Assembly (NCBI GenBank): GCA_963931865.1
Contig: OZ007513.1
Span: forward strand, 2,373,988-2,437,987
DNA: 64,000 bases
DNA from: Axinella damicornis
Taxonomy: Eukaryota; Porifera; Demospongiae; Axinellida; Axinellidae
Reading direction: 5' to 3'
Part shown: positions 54,957 through 64,000 of the stretch, piece by piece
Layout of the letters: each line of letters starts with the position of its first letter
Numbering within the stretch: the first letter of the stretch is position 1
The notes under the pieces: generated by a model
The model's database searches: none
The model's input: the letters and a program-made list of their open reading frames with translations, nothing else
What the model was told of the DNA's origin: nothing
Position numbers and translations under genes: made by a program

Positions 54957-56877
54957 TTATGTGCTTTCATCAGCATATTCGAGAACAGGTTCACGTAATT
55001 CATTGAAGGTCATTCTTAGCCTGACAGGTTGTGCTTGTTCTTCACCAAATGGCTGATAGTCTAAATTCCTGTTCTCTGCTCGATTTGTACATCTTCTTGA
55101 ACTTCTGTAATCTCGCCATGCTCTTGAGTTTTTGATAGAGCAGTTTCCGTGGAAGATGATTATTCCAACAAACTGAAGGAATGTGATACCCACTAGTGTG
55201 TGGACAACTGCTGTATGACTTTTTCCTTTGCCACTAGTGTATAAAGTTCCCAAAGCCAGAACACCGAGGTTGAATAAGAAAGAGTTCTCGAGAAGGGTGA
55301 GGTACAACTTTTTATACACCTTGCCAACTGTAGCAGTGTATGTTACTAGAGCAAATGTGCTAACAACTATAGCAAAGAGATTCACTTTAGGAGCGTTGTT
55401 GGGATTGACAGCATGGATCACAAGGAGGAGAGCTCTCATTAGCAACAATACACCAACCCAGTAGCAGTGTTTGTCTTTGAATGGTCCAAGGTAAGCATCA
55501 AACAGAGGTTTTTTCCTTGCAAAGAAACGCAGGGCTCGGTGGTGAGTTTTCTTACGAATACATTGCATCAGAAGCAGTACCAGTGTATACGGCAGCCACA
55601 GGATGAAGAATACAGTGAGAGCTACTAGAAACAGAGGAACGTGTGCTGGTGAAAGGTACTGAACAGTTCCATCATAGAGCCAGACAGCTGTCCTTGAATC
55701 ATCAAGGTGGTCCAGAAATGTGAAGGAGATGACAACTATGAAAGTGCGGAGATGTTTAGCGTAGGAGAGAAGAAACAATGTGGCTAGTACATGAACAGAA
55801 TTATTGCCAAAAACTCTTGCACATGTTGAAGAGTAGTGGGAGGCAATAATCATGACTGCAGTGATGATCCAAATGTAGGCAGGGAAGACAAACTGCAGCC
55901 ATGTCTTCCAATAGCCATTCAATCCATCAAAGAAGCAAGACTCAATTCCAAGATCCAAGTTCAGCCAGGCTATGAACACTGTTAGAACAGGACAGTGTGT
56001 GCTTGTTGATGGAAAGAAAGTGGCTTGATTAGCTCCTAGAACGTTGGCATAAAAGATGAGTCCATTCAGTGTTCCTTCTGAAACAGTAAGGTTCAATAGT
56101 TTGATAAATGCCACCAACATTATTCCTGCAATAGCAAATGGTATGAGAAGTGCAATGTACTTGTTTGAGCATCTGAGACACTGGGAAGTTCCCAGTGTAA
56201 GACTGAGTCCTGGTCTACAACCACCACAGAGAATACCAGAGTGGTTGAAGTTGCACTGGGTGTCCGGGAAGTCGAGTCTGATATCAAGTTCTGCAGTGTT
56301 ACAGTAACCATATGGACAGTGATGGTGCACTATTACTCCATTGCTCTTGTTCCCAGCAAAGGATGCATTCACCCATACTGTGCCCCCTCGATGGACAGTT
56401 TGATCATCAATGTTGCATGTGATGTTCTGTAGTTGAAGTGTAGTGTGACAAACGCACTTGGTCGGTTGGTCTGACAGCATGAACCCTAGCGGACAGGGGA
56501 GGAGAGAGATGTTGATGAAGATGTCAAATGCCAGTAACTCACTAGCAAAATCCCACGCATTACACATTGTGTCAATGTCAAACGGATATTGATTTAAACG
56601 TTTATATTTCTTAATGGCAAAATCCACATATTCCGGATCATATTCTGAGATAGTTGTGCTTGTGGAGAGTACCATAATCTCTTTCTCAGTTGCTGAAAAT
56701 ACAGTGTATTTGAGTTTGGCACAACTACTATGGTTGACTTGTTGAGATTGCTGCAGTTCTTCTAATATGGGAGTATCCTTATTTGTGAATTGTGCATATA
56801 CTGTTCCATCAACAGTTCCAAATCCCTGGCCCACCACGACAGCTGAAATGCTGAATGTTTCCCCAGGATAGTGAGTG
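54957..56877 (-). pseudogene. G7: 5'-truncated family member
   Basis: The C-terminal half of a family gene is open and almost identical to G6: VGQGFGTVDGTVYAQF, the Cys-rich module, all membrane segments and the tail FNELREPVLEYADEST. Family homology stops abruptly at about 56877, inside the codons for HYPGETF, where unrelated sequence begins. No signal peptide or beta-helix region is present upstream. The first usable Met (56837) would give 626 aa without an export signal. It is most simply a truncated copy. A chimeric gene with an upstream exon cannot be excluded. Confidence 0.85.
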
Positions 56878-56935
56878 GTCCACGCTACGCGCCTCTATGC
56901 GCACTGCCTTCGGCAGCGTTCAATTGTGCTATTAG

Positions 56936-56968
<33 letters not shown>
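56936..56968. repeat. Poly-C tract
   Basis: About 33 C in a row, 60 bp past the G7 breakpoint. Similar tracts lie at about 769-789, 2944-2987, 31748-31779, 60685-60712 and 62836-62853. Confidence 0.95.
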
Positions 56969-57004
56969 ACTTTTTGGTAGCTGTCTCCGCCCCTGACACT
57001 GAAT

Positions 57005-57487
57005 AATGTTTAGATGGTAATGCACAGCTTGTTCAGAGCGAGGTGTTACCAAGATGCCCCTGCTGTCTCGGAACTGTCGCACGGGTGACTACCAAATCAA
57101 TGGTTGTATTGGTACTGAGTAATCCTTCATGCGCAGGCTCCCTTTACATCCCTGGCACACACGAATGTTCCCTGAGATGAACTTCACATAAAATGGATTG
57201 ATATTGGGGGTTGGAGACACAGCCAGAGCATTTGCGGTCGCTGGAAAGGAAGATTGCTGTGAAACCAGTGATGCGTGTGGGGTAATCTGAAGAACTGATG
57301 ATGTGCCATTGCTGTTTGTCTGCCGTGGGGCTTGCAGTTGGACAATGGTTGGACTTGCTCCTGTAACAGAAGATACGATATTACTGTGGGCCCCGGGGGT
57401 TAGAGGAATGAACGATGGGCTCGCATTTGCTTCTTGCTGCTTGAAAGAGCTGGTGACAGGAATGTTAGTTGCCCATTTTCGAGGTGC
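57005..57487 (-). pseudogene. Decayed coding remnant with CxGC motif
   Basis: On the minus strand a Ser/Thr/Gln-rich frame of about 132 codons (57092-57487) ends with NPFYVKFISGNIRVCQGCKG and a stop at 57089-57091. Related text continues in other frames: IDLVVTRA just before the stop position, then LVTPRSEQAVHYHLNIIQC at about 57000-57070. The order GNIxxCxGCKG, then a DLVV block, then a YHLxxxxC block looks like the C-terminal domain of lineage-expanded, possibly transposon-derived proteins of sponges and cnidarians. That family link is from memory and unverified. Two frameshifts make it a likely pseudogene. Confidence 0.5.
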
Positions 57488-57495
57488 CTATTTTC

Positions 57496-58240
57496 ACTTG
57501 ACACCGGTGTCACAGTTCTCGGGTCCGGCCGTATTTTCGTTCTCGTGTTCGGAGTGTCTCTCTCGGCCACCACAGGATTGCGTCCAGCCGCGGATAGTGT
57601 CCGCCCCGGACCAGATATGCTAGCAGATTGTGTCCGCTCCGCTTTCGCGGATAGTGTCCGGAATGCGGACGGTTACTGCGGATGGTGTCCGCCCGGACTC
57701 CATCTGCTAGCGGATGGTGTCCGCCCGGACGCTATCTGCTAGCGTATGATGTCCGTCCAGACACTATCATCTAACGCGGATGGTGTCCTCCCTTATACTT
57801 TCAGTTATGAACTGTCTTGAAGGGATTGACTCAGTTATAAGAGGCATAGTCACGCTCACTCACTGCTTAGCTACCTACAGGATTGAACTAGCTAGCTACA
57901 ATGTCTCCTACTGTACAGTCCAGGAGAACGTCCAACGTGCCGTGCATGGCACTTGACAAAGTAGGTGGCAAACGAAGTCATCCAGGGCAGCATGAGTCTG
58001 TGCATGCAAATCCCCATCAGGCTAGCTCTCGCGCCTCCGAACGCCAGGTTGTTCGTGAGACGGTTGAACGGACAGAACCCGCGAATCCGGACCGTTTCCG
58101 CTATAGCGCTAGTCCGGGTGGACGAAATCCGCTAGCGGATTGCGCCCTACCGGACATACTCAGCTAGCGGATCACGTCCACCGGACACAATCTAGGCCGG
58201 ACGCAATCCGCGATGACACCGGCATCACCTGATTTTTCTG
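57496..58240. repeat. GC-rich foldback repeat upstream of the kinase gene
   Basis: The outer ends are imperfect inverted copies: ACTTGACACCGGTGTCA at 57496-57512 and TGACACCGGCATCACCT at 58214-58230. Inside both ends are repeated GTCCG/CGGAC and GCTAGCGGAT blocks of about 30 bp (57540-57790), with opposite-sense relatives at 58080-58210. It looks like a nonautonomous element with subterminal repeats. A frame at 57901-58167 is not recognised. Confidence 0.6.
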
Positions 58241-58396
58241 GTCACACAGGTGGGAGGGGCTCGAGGAGCACTATAAGTAGTGGGAGGAACTCAAAGAGTC
58301 AATGAACTTGTTGTTGTGTACTTAAGAAGTGGTAACGTAGTCGCAGGACCACACTTGTAGTGCAGCACACGACAGGCCCTCTCCCCACCGTCCGAC
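58241..58396 (+). promoter_or_regulatory. Proximal promoter/5' UTR of the HUNK-like gene
   Basis: A TATAAG box-like hexamer at 58272-58277 lies about 125 bp before the start codon. The initiation context CCGACATGGCGG is good and overlaps an ATGGCGG motif like the core of YY1 sites. No experimental support. Confidence 0.3.
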
Positions 58397-59128
58397 ATGG
58401 CGGACACGTCCTCAACGTCTCCGTTTCCACAATGGCCGGTTGCAAGGTCCAAGTTGCCTTCGGCCGTAGCAAACATACCAAAGGACCATACTCGCGGTTA
58501 CAAGCACTCTAAGCGGGTGAACCACTACCTCGTGGGCCGCACGCTAGGGGTAGGTTCATTCGCGAAGGTGAAGGAGGCGTTTCATGGGCTCGTCGGAGAG
58601 AAGGTGAGCTTGGGTCGGGGGCGGTTCGAGTTGCAGCCTCAGGTAATCAGAAATGGAAGGTAGCTACCACTGCTAGTACTGTAACTTCAAGAAGTTTTTT
58701 TTAAGCTTCCCCATCTTGTGCTATATATAGGTTGCAATGAAGGTGATTGACAAGAGGAAGGCCCTGCAGGACTCCTATGTTTCAAAGAACCTCCGTCGTG
58801 AAGCCAAGCTGCTTCAGATGGTGCGACATCCCAACATTGTGCGACTGCTTGAGATCATTGAAACTGACAACAACTACTACCTTGTCATAGAACTCTGCTC
58901 AGCAGGTAACTGATTCTATTCAGCCTAGACTGCACTCAGACATGTTCTTCATTCATATGGAGACTTAAACCTTCACGATGTATAACATAATCTATGATTC
59001 CTCCCCTCTTTATAGAACTGATGTGTCATATCTATTATAAAATTCATTTGGAAGAGGAGGAAACACGAAAGTACATGAGGCAGATTGTGTCTGCAGTTGA
59101 CCACCTGCACAGAGCTGGTATCATCCAC

Positions 59129-59211
<83 letters not shown>

Positions 59212-60681
59212 GGTGGGTGGGTGTGTGGGTGGGTGTGTGGGTGGGTGACATGTGGGTGTGTGTGCATGTGTGTGTGTGTGTGTGTGCATGTGTGTGTGTG
59301 TGTGTGTGCATGTGTGTGTGTGTGTGTGTGCGTGTGTGTGCATGCATTATGTGTGTGTGCATGCTCTTATAATATATTATATGATTGTGTGTGTGGATGC
59401 ATGCGTGTGTGTATGTGTGTGCGTGCACTTGTATGTGTGTGTGGATGCATATAGGAGGGTATTGTGCTGCCCTGTTGATCATAGTTTGCCACTGCCCTAG
59501 GGTCATGCAGCTTAAATGTATACGGAGCTTTCTATGCATTGTGTGTATGAAGCCAGTACCACTGTACTACTACCACCTTTCGACTGTGCACGCAACTGTC
59601 CTCAATCAAGTTCATACACTCTCAATGTATGTGGTTAAGGCTGCCTCAATAATTGTGAATGTAGTTTTACAGAGATTTATAAGTAATTTTCGGAAGTGTT
59701 GTCAGAGAGTTGGATGATATCAGGCTGGAGGGATCCAGTGCGAGCTGCTGCTTCACTACTACGTAGTCAGGAACGTTCCTTCAAACCTTGCTAGTTTTCC
59801 GCTTTGACCGTTTTATTCTACATTTCACATTGATTTTCACAGCAACGTCACTGGTGATGTTGCCATGACAACCCAAAACCACATTTTCAGGATAGTGCAG
59901 GGACTGTACAATCTTCCTGCCGAGTTTCAGTTGGAGGCATCTATTATTGTTGCCACAGCATTGTGAAACACAAACACTGTTCACTCCTCCTTGGTTCCTT
60001 TTCTGAGCAGCCTTAACCACGGCTACTGTTGAGGAAAAGGATGGTACTGGAGGCAAATAGCATCCTGTACTAAAGTTCACATCCTAGGTCTTATGACAGC
60101 CAATGAATGTTCAAAGTGGTATGCGGAAATAGGGAACAGGCATGACTAATGACAAGGCTTCACAACTGCTGTTCACATTCATAGCTACCTGCTCGTGATG
60201 AATAGCTACTTAGCTATTTGACAGTGGTGGTGAATACCTAATAGTCAGTGTTCATTTCCCATGTATAGTCTACTGTATGCATGTCATTGTTGTTCAGTGT
60301 GTAGGAGTGTACAGTATGAAATTCCTTACACTCACCAGGAACTGTCCAGGCCTTCACTGTAAGCAGCTACTTTCTCATAGCTAGCTACATTGTTTGGATG
60401 AGCCTGAGCCAGCCCCACATGTAGCTATGTGAGTTTGCTGTAAATTTTCCATTGGGGTAATCGACAGCCAGAAATTCCCAACTGTACACCTGCATGGGGT
60501 TCTCGGGTCAGGACAGGCATCTTGCTTGGAGGTGGCACCTTACTGGTTACCAATCGTTGTCAGTAGCCGGCTGATGTAGCTATAGCCATTGTTAGTTTGT
60601 CTTTGATACAGATCTGACTAAAAGTCCTATAGTTCATAGTTGCCAAGTTTTCAACTGAGCAACTTCAAGGACACTTGGTTG

Positions 60682-60714
<33 letters not shown>

Positions 60715-62836
60715 CCGGGTACAGTCACAGAAGATATATACACACTGCTCTGGTCAAAGAACCACACCATACATGGATATAATCACATTACACATATTAT
60801 AATCACAGATGCAGTTTGCCACCTCCTGGCCATGGTGTCACTTTCCATTGACGTGCGTTCCAAAGTCATGTCAGACACCGTGAGAAATGCAGAAGATCAA
60901 AGCATGCACTGCACAGCTGCACTACCCTTCGTTGAATACCTGGAAACTCCTCCATCCACGAATGGCATTCCCTCCTTGGCTTCTTTGCTGCAGGTGTACA
61001 GGTAATACAGACTACAATCCTCAACTCGCGCATTTGTCAGCGTTGCAGCACATGGTCTTTCACTAATTTCCATTCCCAGACTGCATGCAACAAGCCTGGG
61101 AACGAGAACAGGCCTATTGCTATTTTTTTCCGGGGCAAAGCATCTTCCGTACGGGACAGGGGACAAGACAAAGAATTCTGGGACTGTCCCGGAAGTTCTG
61201 GGACACTTGGCAACTATGCTAGTTGAGGTCTTGGTTACTGTGCTGCTACCCCGTGCATGCATGGTTGCCTGTAAAATGCAGAATGTGGAATGGAATGGAA
61301 CATGCAATAGAATGTGGAACAGATGTAAATGTCGTAGCTACAAAGGGTGCTAATTATGATAGCAAGATGACTTATATAACATCGAGTAGGCTTAGCTTGT
61401 ATAGTCCCATACTGTAGTGTACGTATCAAGCGCCCACCCCCCTCTTCACGCGACAGTTACTGCACAGGGTCCAAAAGCAATGTAGTAAGGGCCCACCCGT
61501 CACAAAAGTTTTGAGCAGCTTTTCTTAACCTCTGGGCGAGGTTGTGCATTCAGAAAGGCCGATTTGTGCTTTCTCTGTCGAGCAATTCTTCTGGAAAAGA
61601 CGCGCGATCAATTTCCTTGCGTGATAAATGGACTTATATATTCATAGTCGGTCATTGATATTCACAGCTTACCGCAGCGCTTGTTGTTTAAACAGTGCTG
61701 AATGGGTGGGCGGATACTACATTCCTAAGTAGTCTGAGTACGCATCTAGCGCCCACCCCCCTGTTCAGCGGCATTCTAATGTCCCCAAACCCTGGGCGCT
61801 TAATACGTACTCTACGGTACCATCATCGCACAAGTGAAAGCCTAGCCATGCGAGAATACCGGCAGGCTGGATGTAAGAATTAAGTTCATGTAACATGCAG
61901 TACATAACTGTACTATCCATGAAGTGAAGGGCTATTGACAGGCTTCTAGAACAATGGCACTGATTACATGGGTCAAATCCCACGGGAGGTCTGTCTAGCT
62001 AGCAGGAAGTTGACTACATCGACATGACAAGGTCTACCCTCCCTGCATGGGTGCAACTCAACTTGAGTTGGTGGGGGAGAGTGAATCACCCCTGCACTTG
62101 ATCAAGAATGAGTGAGTTGGAGTGGATCTGGAGTTTGTGCAGGATGTGTGGGTCAATCTGTGTACTTTATGAAGAGTTGTGCAGGATGTGTGCGTAGATC
62201 CATGCAAGAAATTCATGTGTGCAGGATGAGCAGGTGGCACTGTGGACTGTAGGTACTCATTGGTTGCTTGCCTGTGGCTGCTCTTTTCTTGCTTTGGGAA
62301 GCCAATTTCATAAAAGAAGTTGGGCATTTGAATTATAATTACTTTTGGCAGATGCAAAAAGTGGGATGTTCCTTCTGAGGCTCCTTCCAATATAAGAACA
62401 GTTGGCAACTATGATGTCATGGGGCCAGGATTAACCTCATCCTTCCCCCCCTTCTTCACTTCTAACCGGTGGGTCAAACTGACATACTCAGAAGACCATT
62501 ACAAGTTTCAGTTGAGATGTAACAGACATAATGTCTGTGTAGCTAGCTACACAGCAAATATTAACAGGACATAAATCAAATTAAGGCCTAGCAGTGTACA
62601 ATCGTGGCAACTTGGTTGGTTATCGTACCTGCTCCATGGCTGCTGTGCTCCTCCACTGTGAAGTACCATCCTTGACCTACTGGGTCAAGCACCAGTGATG
62701 ACTTCAAAAGGTTAGTAGCTACAAGCTGCTGCTGTTAAACTCAGACCTCTCTGTTGTAAAATTATCACTTCTGACTGTCCGACCATTTACCAGTGAAATA
62801 TAAAATCATGCATCCTTGTACACTTCAGTCTCTATC

Positions 62837-62867
<31 letters not shown>

Positions 62868-62940
62868 ACACACACACACCTCAGAGACATAAAGATTGAA
62901 AACCTACTGCTAGACAGAAATATGGATGTCAAAATCATTG
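58397..62940 (+). CDS. HUNK: HUNK-like Ser/Thr protein kinase, first four coding exons (partial)
   Basis: AMPK/SNF1-related kinase of the HUNK type. Exons: 58397-58603, 58731-58905, 59016-59130 and 62885-62940, with phases consistent. The first exon encodes the leader and HSKRVNHYLVGRTLGVGSF, with the glycine loop GVGSFAKV. The second has the ATP-binding Lys in VAMKVIDK, then YVSKNLRREAKLLQMVRHPN. The third has YMRQIVSAVDHLHRAGIIHR. The fourth has DIKIENLLLD, completing the catalytic loop HRDIKIEN; the KIEN text is typical of HUNK rather than of MARK or SIK. The hinge region after ELCSA lacks the usual Gly-Gly pair. The DFG exon is not seen and would lie in the assembly gap or beyond the window. 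Intron 3 is bounded by GT and CA repeats. Confidence 0.9.
59131..59203 (+). repeat. (GT)n microsatellite starting at the splice donor
   Basis: About 36 uninterrupted GT units whose first GT is the donor of intron 3. Interrupted GT/GTGG text continues to about 59455. Confidence 0.95.
61414..61815. repeat. Inverted-terminal-repeat element, about 400 bp
   Basis: The left end GTAGTGTACGTATCAAGCGCCCA matches the inverse of the right end (GTAGAGTACGTATTAAGCGCCCA). Internal GGGCCCACCCGTC and GGGTGGGCGG blocks and a second CGCATCTAGCGCCCACCC near 61741-61759 suggest nested copies. No coding capacity. Confidence 0.7.
62836..62879 (+). repeat. Poly-C and (CA)13 at the splice acceptor
   Basis: An 18-C run followed by (CA)13 (62853-62878), then CCTCAG and the exon at 62885. 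The usual uridine-rich polypyrimidine tract is absent. Confidence 0.9.
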
Positions 62941-63106
62941 GTAGGTATAAACCCAACCAGTGCTGTCTGCTCATGATCATATTTTGAGGTTAGTAGTGCA
63001 TCATCATATGTTATACCACAGTGCGTGGGTGTCACCATGGCAACTCTTTGATGTACGGCGGGTGATATACCCCTTGCGATAATTAGACGCAGGCTACGAC
63101 TAATCT

Positions 63107-63306
63107 NNNNNNNNNNNNNNNNNNNNNNNNNNNNNNNNNNNNNNNNNNNNNNNNNNNNNNNNNNNNNNNNNNNNNNNNNNNNNNNNNNNNNNNNNNNNNN
63201 NNNNNNNNNNNNNNNNNNNNNNNNNNNNNNNNNNNNNNNNNNNNNNNNNNNNNNNNNNNNNNNNNNNNNNNNNNNNNNNNNNNNNNNNNNNNNNNNNNNN
63301 NNNNNN
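63107..63306. other. Assembly gap (200 N)
   Basis: Exactly 200 N, a common placeholder length, so the true gap size is unknown. Part of the HUNK-like gene may be hidden here. Confidence 0.98.
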
Positions 63307-64000
63307 AGCAAATATCAAGAGATGTCTTATATGCATGGTATATCTTATTCACACAGCTATCCTGTGCCCCTCAAACAAACCTGAGTAATGTCTGTCCAAT
63401 CTCAGACAGTGGTCTACCAGTGAATATTGAGGAGTTGACCAATGGTAAACATCTGTACACAGTATGGAATTTTGACCTAAATGTAGCGAAAGCCACCAAT
63501 TATCGACACCTACTTTTGCACAATTTGTAATGTTGCTTAGGAATGCGTCAAACAACTTGGCCACCGGTAGAGTCAGCCCTCTGCTCTCTAATTGACAGCA
63601 TTGAAGCTACTTCTGGTTGCTAGTAAGCTTCCATAAACATGCTGGCCAATTTTCATCACTGTGTACGTATCATTGACATTACATAACCACCCATACGCAA
63701 ATTATCAATAACTGTGAAATAATATTAAGCCAAGCGCACTGAGGTCTATGTACATATAACAAGTGAGTCTTTAAAAGACTTGATGTGTCTCGGCACGACT
63801 TGGTATCAGCTAGAATCATGCAGAGGACATGGCAGCTGCTTAACCCTTTATTGTGACTGCAAAATCTGTTAGCTATGAGACTTTCAGCTTAAGTGAGCGT
63901 CAATATCCTTGGAGGTTCTGTGTGAGCAAGGGGTGGGTCAGGAATGTTCACCCAAAGGGTGAAAGCAGTATGGTCGTGTCTGGGCTTGATGTTTAGTCAA
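63307..64000. other. Right end of window: no exon recognised
   Basis: No kinase exon is seen. About 63840-64000 (CTTAACCCTTTATTGTGACTG ... TGGTCGTGTCTGGGC) is a diverged, truncated relative of the dispersed repeat found at 378-688 and 10970-11256. Confidence 0.5.

Larger units (their letters stand above)
59131..62884 (+). other. Intron 3 of the HUNK-like gene
   Basis: 3754 bp, with no gene supported. Contents: (GT)n at the 5' end, poly-C at about 60685-60712, an inverted-repeat element at 61414-61815, short degenerate repeats of GTGCAGGATGTGTGxGT near 62140-62235, and poly-C plus (CA)13 immediately before the acceptor. Confidence 0.8.

Noticed and set aside
58973..59539. Long His/Thr-rich open frame on the minus strand and Cys/Val-rich frames on the plus strand
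   Set aside because: They are translations of the (GT)n microsatellite in a kinase intron, not genes.
62910..63352. Open frames running across the run of N
   Set aside because: They exist only because unknown bases cannot contain stops.

Overview
The window is eukaryotic, and a sponge (probably a demosponge) is the best fit. This rests on three things: an intron-rich condensin II gene, a kinase of the animal HUNK type, and a large array of intronless receptor-like genes. There is no bacterial gene organisation, and I saw no tRNA or rRNA gene. Dispersed foldback/MITE-type repeats, long poly-C tracts and CA/GT microsatellites are common. The species cannot be determined from the sequence alone.

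Layout. (1) 198-41093, plus strand: NCAPD3 (condensin-2 subunit D3), 23 inferred exons that keep one continuous reading frame; its 5' end lies outside the window. (2) The NCAPD3 intron 4750-32790 is 28 kb long and carries, on the opposite strand, four members of a gene family (called here G1-G4). They sit at 5927-9727, 12168-15962, 21505-25297 (broken) and 27750-31541. G1-G3 are tandem copies of a unit of about 6.25 kb (gene plus about 2.45 kb of 5' flank). Two transposon-like insertions (17570-18602 and 19491-21500) can be delimited exactly because the sister units preserve the empty sites. (3) 42238-56877, minus strand: the family continues beyond the 3' end of NCAPD3 with G5 (42238-46074), G6 (48428-52162), an N-terminal pseudogene fragment (about 52800-53543) and a 5'-truncated copy G7 (54957-56877). 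(4) 56878-58250: poly-C, a decayed coding remnant with a CxGC motif, and a GC-rich foldback repeat. (5) 58397 onward, plus strand: the first four coding exons of a HUNK-like Ser/Thr kinase; a 200-base assembly gap lies at 63107-63306.

The family proteins (about 1244-1278 aa) share one plan. A signal peptide is followed by a long beta-helix-like ectodomain with FxNN...GGAI repeats that resemble those of chlamydial Pmp adhesins. Next come a short hypervariable stretch, a cysteine-rich juxtamembrane module, about 8-10 membrane segments and a conserved acidic C-terminal tail. The C-terminal halves are nearly identical between copies, while the ectodomains differ. This pattern suits a family of surface recognition or adhesion receptors under diversifying pressure, but no function is established. 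Each member also carries a conserved block about 100-300 bp upstream of its start codon.

The strongest observations are the receptor array nested antisense in a condensin gene, the hypervariable ectodomain segment, the shared upstream box, and a kinase intron whose two splice sites are bracketed by complementary (GT)n and (CA)n tracts.
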